From Nocardia miyunensis NBRC 108239 (GTDB taxonomy: Bacteria; Actinomycetota; Actinomycetes; Mycobacteriales; Mycobacteriaceae): a stretch of DNA of 64,000 nt. A program made the translations under genes and the position numbers. Location of the stretch: the NCBI RefSeq assembly GCF_001613065.1, contig NZ_BDBQ01000001.1, forward strand, positions 124,001 to 188,000, written 5' to 3'. Position 1 is the first letter of the stretch. The number at the start of each line of letters is the position of its first letter. A model generated the notes under the pieces. The model was not told the DNA's origin. It did no database searches and worked only from the letters and a program-made list of their open reading frames with translations. Below are positions 49,106 to 58,069 of the stretch, piece after piece.

Positions 49106-51846
49106 CACGCCTCCAACGGGGTGGCTGCCGGGGACGCAGAGCGGTGTGGACCACCCAGGTAGGCATCGGTGACTCGGGCGTCGGCGCGAATGTCGTCCGC
49201 CGATCCGGAGGCGATCACGGCACCGAAGTCCAGTACGTATATCGGGTGGCAGAGGTTGAGTATCAGATCCATGTCGTGGTCGACGAGCAGAATGGTCAAG
49301 CCGGTGTCGCGGAGTGCGGCCAGGCGTTCGGCGAGCCATGCGCTCTCGGTACTGTCGAGGCCCGCCGCGGGCTCGTCCAGCAGGACCAGCGACGGGCGAC
49401 CGGCGACACAGCGGGCGACCGATACCAGCTGTCTTTGCCCTTGGGATAATTCGGCTACGGGGCGGTGGCGTACCTCGTCCAGCCCGAGCAGCCCGAAGAG
49501 ATCATCCAAGCTCCGGCGCGACCGGTCGCCGACCCGGATGTTCTCCTCCGCAGTCAGGTCCTCATAGAGTTCGATGCCCTGAAATGTTCGTCCGAGCCCG
49601 TGCCGGACACGCCGGTGCGGCGCGAGACCGGCGAGCGGCTTGCCTGCCAAGGTGATATGACCGCGCATCGGGGTGAAACCACTGATCGCATCCATGAGCG
49701 TCGTCTTCCCCGCACCATTGGGACCGATCAGACCGACGATGGCGCCGGAGTGGACCTCGAGGTCGACATTGTCGACGGCCGTCACGCCGCCGTAGGTGAC
49801 GGTCGCACCTTTGACGCTCAGCAAAGTTCGGCGGTCGTCTGCCCGGGTCGGTTCCCCGCGCGCGAGAATCGAAACGGAGCCCTTGTCCGGCCTGTGCGCA
49901 CCGGTACCGGCGCGCATGACGAATCCGCTGTGCCAGCGCTCACCGAGCCGATGAATTCCGCGGGCCAGCCCCTCCGGGTTGAGGATGACCGTCAGGATCA
50001 GGGCGAGACCGGTCAGGACGTCGTACCACGAGCCGAGATCGACAGCCTTGTTCAGCAGGACCGACGGCAGGCCGCCTGCCGCGAGGATTCCGGCCAGGAT
50101 GCCGCCGGACACCGAGGTCATGCCGGCCAGATACACCACCGCGAACAGGCCGACACCACCGATGGCGGTGAACGTGGGAGCCGACACGATCGTCTGCTGG
50201 TAGGCCAGCAGGCTCCCGCCCAGCCCCGCGATGAACGCGCCGATGCCGAAAGCGAGCAGCTTCACCAGGCGGACATCGATACCCGCGGCCGCTGCCGACC
50301 TCTCGTTCGCACGCACGGCGAGCATGGCGCCGCCCAGCCTGCTGCGCCGGAGAACGGCGACCCCAACCGCCACCGCGACCAGCACGGCGACACACAGCAC
50401 TCCGAACGCGACCCGCTGCACACCCACCCCGACACCGAGATCGACACCGAACAGCCACGGTTGTTCGATTCGCGCGCCGCCGACACCTCCGTTGAGGGCG
50501 GAATTGTCGAACCAGAAGGCCTCGAGAGCGACGGCCAGCGCCAGTGAGACCACTGCCACCCCCATCCCCCGGGCTCGCAGTGTCGCCAGACCTATGACAA
50601 CGCCCAGTACCATCGTCGCCAGCGCGGCCAGCAGCGGCGCCACCGGAAAGGGCAGGTGCCACGACGTCGTCAGACCGCTGAGAAAATATGCCCCGGCACC
50701 GGCGAGTGTCAGCTGGGCGAGCGAGATCTGCCCGGTGTAGCCGGTGACGACGACCATCGACAACGAGATGACACCGATGATCACGCTGGTAATCAGGGCG
50801 GCCCGGTATTGGCCCTGAACGGCCGGGATGAGCACCACGGCGACGGCGCCGAAGATGACGGCCGGGACCGCGATCGTCCGTGGGCGTGGCGCCCGCCCGA
50901 GCGAATGCGTGATCAACATTCCGCGGGTGGGCATCGCGCGTCCGCGCACGATCAGCAGGAAGAAGATCAATACCAGTGGTATCAGCTCCGGCAATCCGGT
51001 TTGCGGGAGGCCGGGGTGATCAACCTGCAGGAAGGTGACCTCGGACTGAACCATGCCGATCACCAGCCCGCCCACCACGGCCGGGACGATGGCGCTGAAC
51101 TGTCCGACCAGTGCCGCAGCAAGCGCCGGAACGATGAACAGCGTGTAGGCCACCGGCCGAAGCGGCACGATCGGCGCGATCAGAATCCCCGCCCCTCCGG
51201 CGATCAATGAACTCAGCGCCCAGTTCGCCAGCGCGATCCGGTTGGGCGACAGGCCCGTCACCACAGCACCCTCCTCGGTCTCGGCGGCAGCGCGGGTAGC
51301 CAGCCCGAATCGGGTGTACCGCATGGCAAGAACCAGAACCAGGGCGAGAACCAGGACTGTTGCCGCCATATAAAGGCGATCGCGTTGGACCAGAGCACCG
51401 CCGATCCGAACCGGACTGGCCGGAAAAATCGCGGCGACGCCGATAACCTGACTGCCCAGCCGCTGCGCTATCGCGCCCTGAATCATCACCATGAGTCCGA
51501 CGGCGGCCACCGCACGCGCCGCCGCAGGAGCCTGCCGCAGCGGCCGGAAGATCAGCAGGTAGCTCGCTATCCCGAGCGCCACCGCTGCTGCCAGCGCAAT
51601 CGCCAACGCGGGTGCAACCTCCAGGTCGGCACCCAAGTCGACAGTGCTGGGCGGTCCGGGGATCGGAATGAACAGCTGCCCGTGGCGCAGGAATGCGTAG
51701 GTGTACGCCGAATACAGAGCCACCGCGCCGGTAGCGAAATTGAGGACGCCCGAGCTTCGGTATGTCAGCACCAGGGCCAGCGCGAGAGCCGCGAACACCG
51801 CCCCATTGCCGAGCCCGAGCAGCAGATGCGCCGCGACCTGCGTCAT
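49105..51846 (-). CDS. Fused LivH-LivM-LivG permease/ATPase (913 aa)
   Basis: Three importer subunits are joined in one chain. Residues 1 to about 300 are a LivH permease (LVLTYRSSGVLNFATGAVAL at the start). Residues about 330-640 are a LivM permease (VVTGYTGQISLAQLTLAGAG). Residues about 670-900 are a LivG ATPase (GLIGPNGAGKTTLMDAISGF, then LSQGQRQLVSVARCVAGRPS, LVLLDEPAAGLDS, LLVDHDMDLIL). No frame break separates them. The fusion ensures 1:1:1 stoichiometry. Its own promoter carries a 37-bp element that recurs upstream of the binding-protein gene at 56.2 kb. Confidence 0.93.
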   Translation of the reverse strand: MTQVAAHLLLGLGNGAVFAALALALVLTYRSSGVLNFATGAVALYSAYTYAFLRHGQLFIPIPGPPSTVDLGADLEVAPALAIALAAAVALGIASYLLIFRPLRQAPAAARAVAAVGLMVMIQGAIAQRLGSQVIGVAAIFPASPVRIGGALVQRDRLYMAATVLVLALVLVLAMRYTRFGLATRAAAETEEGAVVTGLSPNRIALANWALSSLIAGGAGILIAPIVPLRPVAYTLFIVPALAAALVGQFSAIVPAVVGGLVIGMVQSEVTFLQVDHPGLPQTGLPELIPLVLIFFLLIVRGRAMPTRGMLITHSLGRAPRPRTIAVPAVIFGAVAVVLIPAVQGQYRAALITSVIIGVISLSMVVVTGYTGQISLAQLTLAGAGAYFLSGLTTSWHLPFPVAPLLAALATMVLGVVIGLATLRARGMGVAVVSLALAVALEAFWFDNSALNGGVGGARIEQPWLFGVDLGVGVGVQRVAFGVLCVAVLVAVAVGVAVLRRSRLGGAMLAVRANERSAAAAGIDVRLVKLLAFGIGAFIAGLGGSLLAYQQTIVSAPTFTAIGGVGLFAVVYLAGMTSVSGGILAGILAAGGLPSVLLNKAVDLGSWYDVLTGLALILTVILNPEGLARGIHRLGERWHSGFVMRAGTGAHRPDKGSVSILARGEPTRADDRRTLLSVKGATVTYGGVTAVDNVDLEVHSGAIVGLIGPNGAGKTTLMDAISGFTPMRGHITLAGKPLAGLAPHRRVRHGLGRTFQGIELYEDLTAEENIRVGDRSRRSLDDLFGLLGLDEVRHRPVAELSQGQRQLVSVARCVAGRPSLVLLDEPAAGLDSTESAWLAERLAALRDTGLTILLVDHDMDLILNLCHPIYVLDFGAVIASGSADDIRADARVTDAYLGGPHRSASPAATPLEA

Positions 51847-51958
51847 GTTCCCACCTTCGGTGTATCCACTTCTCGCCGTGGCGACTCACCACTGTGTGAG
51901 CAGATAGCCATTCTTCGTGCTTTGCATTACATCGCTCGCCTGTCGGACTAGCGATTTA

Positions 51959-51995
51959 CTAGAATGAGCTGATCGTACAGCGAGAAGCCTACTAG
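51959..51995 (-). promoter_or_regulatory. Shared 37-bp promoter/operator element, copy 1 (permease operon)
   Basis: It matches 56214-56250 at 29 of 37 positions. The core GATCGTACAGCGAGA (51971-51985) is identical, and CTAGAA and TACTAG lie at the edges. On the minus strand TTGACT (51998-51993) and TACGAT (51976-51971) are 16 bp apart and make a plausible promoter firing toward the permease gene. The TetR protein at 52.9 kb is a candidate ligand. Confidence 0.6.
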
Positions 51996-52087
51996 TCAAC
52001 GCCGATGAGTGTTGCGCTTGAAATCAGCAGAGAGACTGATAGAAACTTGTCCTATGGAGGGAGTCAGGTTGTTGACCATGGGGAATC

Positions 52088-52921
52088 ATGAGTGAGAAGG
52101 CGCTCACGCCGGAGGCGCTGAGCTATGAACACGACGGGCTGAGTCTCGGATACTCCGCCGTCGGTGAAGGTGAGCCAGTGCTTTTCGTACACGGCGCTAC
52201 CGGCACCGGTGAGTTCGAATGGGGGGAGATGGCGGCCCGGCTCTCTCATCGTTTTCGCTGTCTCATGCCCGATCTCCGCGGTCACGGCCGATCGGAATTC
52301 CGCCGATCCGGCTACACGGGTGCGGCGATCTGCGCAGACCTCCGCCGGCTGATCGAGCATCTGGGAGTCGACCAGCCACACGTCGTCGGGTTTTCCTACG
52401 GATCGGAGATTTCGCTGATGCTCGAGCTGGAAAAGCCCGGGACCGTTCGGTCATTGACGCTGGTCAGCCCGGGCACCGGGCGGCCCGAGCATCGTCGCCT
52501 GCCGAGCATCGACTATCTGCATCGCACCTGGCCGCCGACATTGCGGCGCCTGCACGACGCACACCACGGGCCCGAACACTGGCGATCGCTGGTCACCACC
52601 CTGGTCGAGGACGCGGCAACCCGGAAGGAGCTGCCGCCGGAGAAGTTGTCGGCCATCGACTGTCGCGTACTACTGCTGGCCGGCGATCACGACGACCGGA
52701 TACGGCGGACCCAGGCAGCGCATTTCGCCCAGGTGAATCAGCGAGCGCGGTTCGTAGAAGTCGAGGGGGCCGCGCATGCGGCCCATCTCGAACGCCCCGA
52801 TAGAATCATCCAGGTCGTCGGTGACTTCCTGGCCGAAGTTGACCTCGAGAGAAGGAGCGGACGGCATGGCGCGACGAGAGGAGCTGAAGGTGAAAGCTCC
52901 CGAGCAGCAGGACACCTATGA
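52088..52921 (+). CDS. Alpha/beta hydrolase with Ser nucleophile (277 aa)
   Basis: It has the oxyanion motif VHGATGT, DLRGHGRSE, nucleophile elbow GFSYGS (S103), acid in LLAGDHDDRIR and catalytic His in GAAHAAHLERP. It could be an esterase, lactonase or C-C hydrolase. It is divergent from the permease operon, and its last 56 bp overlap the start of the TetR gene, so the two are co-transcribed. The region upstream (51847-52087) holds the shared 37-bp element. Confidence 0.88.
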   Translation: MSEKALTPEALSYEHDGLSLGYSAVGEGEPVLFVHGATGTGEFEWGEMAARLSHRFRCLMPDLRGHGRSEFRRSGYTGAAICADLRRLIEHLGVDQPHVVGFSYGSEISLMLELEKPGTVRSLTLVSPGTGRPEHRRLPSIDYLHRTWPPTLRRLHDAHHGPEHWRSLVTTLVEDAATRKELPPEKLSAIDCRVLLLAGDHDDRIRRTQAAHFAQVNQRARFVEVEGAAHAAHLERPDRIIQVVGDFLAEVDLERRSGRHGATRGAEGESSRAAGHL

Positions 52922-53588
52922 GCCGGTCTGGCAGCAACGCAGCGTGGATCGTTCGCTGCAGAACGCCCGGTTGCGGGCCAAAGAACGCAGCGACCGGTTC
53001 GTCGCCGCTGCAGTAGAAATCCTCGCCGAACACGATGAGAGCGAGGTGACGATCCAGGACGTGGTCGATCGCTCCGGGATGTCACTGCGTACGTATTACG
53101 GATTCTTCGACGGCAGGGAAAGCCTGCTGCTGGCTGCCTACGAAACCATCCTCAGCCAGACGGCGATGCCGATGTTGCGCGAGCGTTGCGAGCAAGTCGC
53201 GGATCCGGTGGAGCGGATCAAGGCGCTGATGCAGGCGATGGTAGAGCTGGGCTTGGCGCCGGGAAAACTGTCCCGAGCTCTCAGCACGATCCACTTACGG
53301 CTTGCCGAGGCCCGGCCGGACGACCTGAAGAAGGCTCTGGAGCCGCTGCGATCGTTCATCGTCGAACTGCTCAACGGCGTAGCGGAAGCGGGTCGACTAC
53401 GCAGTGACCTGGATCTCGACACCCAGGCGGCGTTATTGCAAGAGTTGCTGCTTGCCACCACCCATTCCACGGTATTGGGCGGAGGTTCCGCAACGAGCGC
53501 GGAAGATCTGTGGGCCTTCTGTTCTGCCGCCATCCTGCGCCCCGCGGTACGCAAGCGATCCTCCGCCGGACCTTCCGACGAGCAGTAG
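52866..53588 (+). CDS. TetR family regulator (240 aa)
   Basis: The helix-turn-helix reads FVAAAVEILAEHDESEVTIQ, then DVVDRSGMSLRTYYGFFDGR, followed by a helical ligand domain. ATG 52866 has AAGGAG upstream although it lies within the 3' end of the hydrolase gene. An in-frame ATG at 52776 is less likely. It sits between the two operons that share the 37-bp element and is the best candidate for their common regulator (inference). Its gene ends at a bidirectional hairpin. Confidence 0.9.
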   Translation: MARREELKVKAPEQQDTYEPVWQQRSVDRSLQNARLRAKERSDRFVAAAVEILAEHDESEVTIQDVVDRSGMSLRTYYGFFDGRESLLLAAYETILSQTAMPMLRERCEQVADPVERIKALMQAMVELGLAPGKLSRALSTIHLRLAEARPDDLKKALEPLRSFIVELLNGVAEAGRLRSDLDLDTQAALLQELLLATTHSTVLGGGSATSAEDLWAFCSAAILRPAVRKRSSAGPSDEQ

Positions 53589-53595
53589 ACACTCT

Positions 53596-53639
53596 CCGGG
53601 CGCGGGTGCTACCGATACTGCGGTCGCACCCGCGTCCGG
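53596..53639. terminator. Bidirectional hairpin terminator
   Basis: The arms 53596-53609 and 53626-53639 are complementary, with a core of CGCGGGTGC and GCACCCGCG. It lies between the convergent TetR and CoA-transferase genes. Confidence 0.72.
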
Positions 53640-53644
53640 TTGGC

Positions 53645-54868
53645 CTAGGTGACGCTGCCGGCAATCTTGAGAGTGAGCATCTCGTCGTCGGATTTACCCA
53701 GCTCGCGCAGGATCTCGTCGGTATGTTCGGCGAACTGCGGCGCGCGTTGGATGCGCGCCGGCTCCTGGTCGAACTGCACCGGACTCGCGACGAGTTGACG
53801 AGTTGCTCCATCGACGTCGGTTACCTCGGCGATCAGACCGTTCGCGCGCACTGCCGGATCTTGACTCACCTCCCAGGCATCCTGTGCGATGGCCCATTGG
53901 CCCTCCATATCCGCGAATCTGGACGTCCAGTCGGCGAGTGTCCGGGCTGCAATCACCTCCTGAACGATCTTCGCCGCCTCGGCCGCATTCCCCATCAGCG
54001 CCTCGACCGTGGCGAACCGCTCGTCGGTGACCAGCTCTTCACGACCGATCCGTGCACAGAACTCCGGCCAGTAGCGGCCCGGCTGTAGCATCGCGAGCAC
54101 CAGCCACCGATCATCAGCGGTCCGGTAATTCCCGACCAGCGGGTTCGTCCGGCCTGTCTTGGAGCTTGCGGGCTTCGGCAAGGGCCCGCCGGCCAGCATG
54201 GCAAAACCGACCGACAGCGCGTTGGCCCACGCACCGACACCGAGCAACGACACGTCGACGACTGCCGACTCGCCTGTTCGCTCCCTGGCGAACAGCGCTC
54301 CGGCGATACCGCCCGCGATGGTCATACCGCCCAGCGAATCGCCGTATGCGCCTGCGGGCATTCCGCACAGGCCGTCGTAATCGGACGGTGTCGTGCCCGT
54401 CGCACTGCCACCCCTGGCCCAGAAAGCGGTGCTGTCGTAACCGCCCTTGTCGCTGTCCGGCCCGGCGGCACCGAAGCCCGAACCACGCACGTAGATGATG
54501 TTCGGATTGATCTTGCGAATGTCCTCCAACTCGATGCCGAGCCGACGGCGAGCGCCCGGAAGGAAGTTCGTCAAGAACACATCGCTGCTACGCACCAGCT
54601 CATACAGCACCTCCAGCGCCTCGGGCCGTTCCAGCGCGAGACCGATGCTGCGTTTGCCGCGGTTGGGGTGCTCCATGAGCGGGGCGAAGGCGCCACTTCC
54701 GACGGGCATCCCCATCAGCCGGCTCAGGCCGCGTTGTGCGTCGCCGGTCTCGGCGTGTTCGACCTTGATCACATCGGCGCCCCAGTCGGCGAGGACGGCC
54801 CCCGCGGCCGGAACAAAGGTGAACTGTGCCACCTCCAAGATGCGAACCCCATCCATCGGTCTGATCAC
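53645..54868 (-). CDS. Class III CoA transferase, CaiB/BaiF family (407 aa)
   Basis: It moves CoA between carboxylates. Family features are the N-terminal MDGVRILEVAQFTFVPAAGA, ADWGADVIKVEHAETGD, NRGKRSIGLAL, the catalytic Asp D177 in GAYGDSLGGM, and the C-terminal VQFDQEPARIQRAPQFAEHT. It follows the binding-protein gene by 18 bp in the same operon, so the imported solute is probably a carboxylic acid that is activated to its CoA ester on entry. Confidence 0.93.
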   Translation of the reverse strand: MIRPMDGVRILEVAQFTFVPAAGAVLADWGADVIKVEHAETGDAQRGLSRLMGMPVGSGAFAPLMEHPNRGKRSIGLALERPEALEVLYELVRSSDVFLTNFLPGARRRLGIELEDIRKINPNIIYVRGSGFGAAGPDSDKGGYDSTAFWARGGSATGTTPSDYDGLCGMPAGAYGDSLGGMTIAGGIAGALFARERTGESAVVDVSLLGVGAWANALSVGFAMLAGGPLPKPASSKTGRTNPLVGNYRTADDRWLVLAMLQPGRYWPEFCARIGREELVTDERFATVEALMGNAAEAAKIVQEVIAARTLADWTSRFADMEGQWAIAQDAWEVSQDPAVRANGLIAEVTDVDGATRQLVASPVQFDQEPARIQRAPQFAEHTDEILRELGKSDDEMLTLKIAGSVT

Positions 54869-54886
54869 AATGGTCTCCTTCTTGTC

Positions 54887-56122
54887 TCAGCCGCCCATGA
54901 GGTTGGCGGCGTGCAGTTTGGCGATCGTGGTCGGATTGCCCCCGGCATCCAGGCGGGCAATGAAGACAGTGTCCGAACAGGGCGCGGGGAAGGGCGGGAT
55001 CTGCTTGCCGTCGCAGGCGAAGGTGACGTCGTCCGCGATGGGTAGCGGCACACCCTTGGCCGCTCGCATGGCGGCGGCAACGGCGGCAGGGGTGACCTCG
55101 CCGGTGACTGTGTGGACGGCCCGGATCGTGCCCAGCGCCATCGTGTAGCCGAGATACGCCAGCCCGTTGGGATCCGTACCCGGGGCGTAGGCATCGAGTA
55201 CGCCCCGATACAGACGAGCCTCCGTGTTGTCACCCAGCGGATTCGCATACGCGGGCCCGACAGCGCCGGAGAGCGAGACCACGTCCGTCACCTGCGACCC
55301 GGTGCATTGGCCGATCAGTCCCACCTGCGCGGTGCTTCCCGAGGCCCGGTAGGCGCGCATGAACGACAGACACAGGCCGGCGTCGCCGAGCATCCAGACC
55401 GCATCAGGGTGGTGGCTCAGGGCCGAGGTCATCTGCGGAGTGACGTCGGCAGTACCCGGCGCGACCGTGATGACGGTGGTGTTGATACCCAGTTTGCGCA
55501 GGAAGTTCGCCGACATCTGATAGAGCGACATCCCTCCCGGCGCATCCTCGGCGAACAGCGTGGACGAGTGGTAGTGCTGCTGCGCCATCCATTGCCCCAG
55601 GGCCGCGGCGAAAGCGAAAGCGCCGCCGCTGAAGGAGAAGGAGAGGCTACCGGCCATCTCCTGGGCGCTGGCGGGCGCGGTCGAGATCACCGGGATGCCG
55701 GCGTTCATGAGGGTCTGAGCCGTGGTGCCCGAGTCGGTCTCCGGACCGTGCAACACCCCGACCACTCGGTCGGCGATCATTTGGCTGGCGCATGCGGCCG
55801 CCGACGCCGAATTGCTCTTGCTGTCGCAACTGTCCAGGACAACCGGGCGGCCCGCGATCCCGCCCAGGTAGTCATTGACATAGCCGAAGGCCGCCTGAAC
55901 CCCCGTCCGAACCTCGGGCATGCTCGCCCCGGCGCCGCTGTCGTCGTTGACGAGACCGATTCTGATCGGCGCACCGGAAGCGACGTGCTTACCACCTGCG
56001 GGAGTCAGCAGAGCGGCGTCGACTTTGGCCTTCGGGGCCGTGTGATTGGACGTACAGGACGAGAGCATCAGTACGGCTGCGACCGCCGCCGCCATCGCCG
56101 CCGACCACTTCCGAGTACGCAT
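54887..56122 (-). CDS. Solute-binding lipoprotein of a Liv-type ABC importer (411 aa)
   Basis: The signal peptide MRTRKWSAAMAAAVAAVLML ends with the lipobox LSSC (C23), so it is a membrane-anchored extracytoplasmic receptor. The periplasmic-binding-protein type 1 fold is shown by IRIGLVNDDSGAGASMPEVR and DSCDSKSNSASAAACASQMI near the N-terminal half. ATG 56122 has AAAGGAG upstream. A frame to 56185 is longer but would start before the signal peptide. It is the only binding protein for the LivF/LivHMG system in the window and shares a promoter element with it. Confidence 0.92.
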   Translation of the reverse strand: MRTRKWSAAMAAAVAAVLMLSSCTSNHTAPKAKVDAALLTPAGGKHVASGAPIRIGLVNDDSGAGASMPEVRTGVQAAFGYVNDYLGGIAGRPVVLDSCDSKSNSASAAACASQMIADRVVGVLHGPETDSGTTAQTLMNAGIPVISTAPASAQEMAGSLSFSFSGGAFAFAAALGQWMAQQHYHSSTLFAEDAPGGMSLYQMSANFLRKLGINTTVITVAPGTADVTPQMTSALSHHPDAVWMLGDAGLCLSFMRAYRASGSTAQVGLIGQCTGSQVTDVVSLSGAVGPAYANPLGDNTEARLYRGVLDAYAPGTDPNGLAYLGYTMALGTIRAVHTVTGEVTPAAVAAAMRAAKGVPLPIADDVTFACDGKQIPPFPAPCSDTVFIARLDAGGNPTTIAKLHAANLMGG

Positions 56123-56213
56123 CAGGGCTCCTTTGGCAGATGGGTCCGGGTGGGTCGATGTTCGTGGATGTCGCTGTCGCGACATGTTCGACGAAAGTCG
56201 GCCTTTCTTTTTT

Positions 56214-56250
56214 CTAGAACGCTCAGATCGTACAGCGAGAGTGTTACTAG
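56214..56250 (-). promoter_or_regulatory. Shared 37-bp promoter/operator element, copy 2 (binding-protein operon)
   Basis: It aligns with 51959-51995 without gaps (29 of 37). The identical core is GATCGTACAGCGAGA (56226-56240) with flanking CTAGAA and TACTAG. It lies 92 bp upstream of the binding-protein ATG. TACGAT on the minus strand is a -10-like hexamer. Confidence 0.6.
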
Positions 56251-56394
56251 AATCTAGAAGTCGATCAAGTTTGCGTCAGCTGCTGCTCCTGGTAGTGGAC
56301 AGCGGCGACAACTCATCACTCGCACCCGCCGCGGGCAGCCCGTTGTGGAACAGCGCGGCCAACGCGGCGACCGGGCCCGGCTCGTCGGTGCGCA

Positions 56395-57114
56395 TCACAT
56401 GAACCGTCCGCCGGTGACTTCCAGTACCGTCCCGGTCATATAGGAGGAGAGGTCCGAGGCCAGGAACAACGCCACGGATGCGACCTCGTCGATTTCACCG
56501 GCGCGGCCCATCGGGATCTCGGCCATCTTCTGGTCCCACGCCTTCTCGGGCATGGCCTCGGTCATCGCGGTCCGGATCAGTCCGGGCGCTATCGCGTTCA
56601 CACGTACCCCGTGGTGCGCCAACTCCTTCGCGGCGGCCTTGGTGAGCCCGATGATTCCGGCCTTGGCCGCGGAGTAGTTGGTCTGCCCGACCATGCCGAC
56701 CTTGCCGGACAACGAGGAGATGTTGACGATCGCGCCGCCGGACTTACGTTCCCGCATGAGCGCGGCGGCTTTGCGGACGCCGTTCCAGGTGCCCTTCAGA
56801 TGAACGGCGATGACCTGGTCGAACTGATCCTCGGTCATCGTGCGCAGCGTCGCGTCCCGCGTGATTCCGGCGTTGTTCACCAGGATGTCCACGTTCGGAA
56901 CGACGGCGAGCAATGTGTCCACATCCGACGCATCGGTGACGTCGCAGGCGATGCCGAGGCCACCGAGTTCATCCGCGGCACGCGCGGCGGCGTCGCCGTT
57001 CAGGTCGCCGATGATCACCTCGGCGCCCTCGGCGGCGAACCGTTGCGCGATGGCGAACCCGATGCCCTGGGCGCCACCGGTGACGACCGCGGTTCGGCCT
57101 GTCAGCAGAGACAT
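56395..57114 (-). CDS. SDR, FabG-like 3-oxoacyl reductase/3-hydroxyacyl dehydrogenase (239 aa)
   Basis: A classical SDR with [33 protein letters not shown], a Ser in [15 protein letters not shown] catalytic pair and [14 protein letters not shown]. The pattern is close to FabG-type reductases, which in catabolic clusters act as 3-hydroxyacyl-CoA dehydrogenases. ATG 57114 has GGAGCAG upstream. An extension to 57306 crosses the divergent promoter. It is 272 bp upstream of the binding-protein gene on the same strand, with the shared element between them. Confidence 0.92.
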   Translation of the reverse strand: MSLLTGRTAVVTGGAQGIGFAIAQRFAAEGAEVIIGDLNGDAAARAADELGGLGIACDVTDASDVDTLLAVVPNVDILVNNAGITRDATLRTMTEDQFDQVIAVHLKGTWNGVRKAAALMRERKSGGAIVNISSLSGKVGMVGQTNYSAAKAGIIGLTKAAAKELAHHGVRVNAIAPGLIRTAMTEAMPEKAWDQKMAEIPMGRAGEIDEVASVALFLASDLSSYMTGTVLEVTGGRFM

Positions 57115-57388
57115 GACTGCTCCTTCTCGGATCTTGTTGCGGTTGATGAGCTGGCCAGCGATGACGTCGCAGGACGACCTGCATCGCCATTTCGGAGGCG
57201 AACAGTCGGTGAGCGTCGTCGCCCATCCCTTCTGCTCACCTGAGGATGCGCGCGGCACGCTCCATGACCTGGCGTGTTCACTAAAAGTCCTCGTATCGCG
57301 CTTCATTCAATATCTCGGCAGGTCCCGCATTCGCTTCAACCGCACGCGGGCCTTGTCGACGACACCGGTACGGGCGGTTGCGACCCGT

Positions 57389-58063
57389 GTGGGGGATACC
57401 CGTCGGATCCGGCGGGCGACGGACCGTAAACTTCAACTCATCGCTACCTCGGACCCGACCTCGCCCCGTGCTCCGCGCACCCGCGGTCGGCCTCGGCTGC
57501 TCACCGAGAGCGACGTCGTCACCGCGGCCTTGCGTCTGACGCGCACCGTGGGGCTCGACGAACTGTCGATGCGGGCACTGGCACGAGAACTCGACGTACC
57601 GCCGATGACCGTCTACAACTACATGCCCAACAAGGAAGCTCTCCAGGACGCCGTCATCAACCGCCTGCTGCGGGATCTGCGAATTCCCGGGCCGGAAGAC
57701 GGTACCTGGGAGCAGCGTCTCCGACGCCTACTGCTGGATGCGCGACGGGTGTTCACGCAGAACCCGGGTGTAGCCGTCCGTATCAGCGACGGAGGCCCTC
57801 CCGAGGCCACTCGGCTCGCCGAAGGAGTCCTGGCGATCTTGAGCGAAGGCGGCTTCGGTCCACAGGACGCTGTCCTGTGCTTCGCAACCCTGTTCACGTT
57901 CATGACCGGTCAAATCGACCTGGACGCGATGGCCGAAACGATCACCAGCGCGACCCTGGAGGGCGTGACCCGCTCAGAGCGGTTCTCCCGTGACGAGCTC
58001 TTCGAATTCGGCTTCGACGCGATCCTCGACGGCCTGAAAGTCAGACTGCTGAAACAGCATTGA
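57389..58063 (+). CDS. TetR family regulator (about 224 aa, start uncertain)
   Basis: The helix-turn-helix reads VVTAALRLTRTVGLDELSMR, then ALARELDVPPMTVYNYMPNK, and the C-terminal domain has FATLFTFMTGQIDLDAM. No strong ribosome-binding site marks the start. GTG 57389 is the best candidate, because the frame is open far upstream only by being antisense to the SDR gene. It is divergent from the SDR and converges on the NHL-repeat gene with 6 bp between stops. It probably regulates the SDR or the P450 at 59.3 kb. Confidence 0.82.
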   Translation: MGDTRRIRRATDRKLQLIATSDPTSPRAPRTRGRPRLLTESDVVTAALRLTRTVGLDELSMRALARELDVPPMTVYNYMPNKEALQDAVINRLLRDLRIPGPEDGTWEQRLRRLLLDARRVFTQNPGVAVRISDGGPPEATRLAEGVLAILSEGGFGPQDAVLCFATLFTFMTGQIDLDAMAETITSATLEGVTRSERFSRDELFEFGFDAILDGLKVRLLKQH

Positions 58064-58069
58064 GGCGCA

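Noticed and set aside
46677..49166. An 829-codon open frame on the minus strand
   Set aside because: It is antisense to the aldehyde dehydrogenase and out of frame with LivF, both of which have full family motifs. High-GC codon bias creates such frames.
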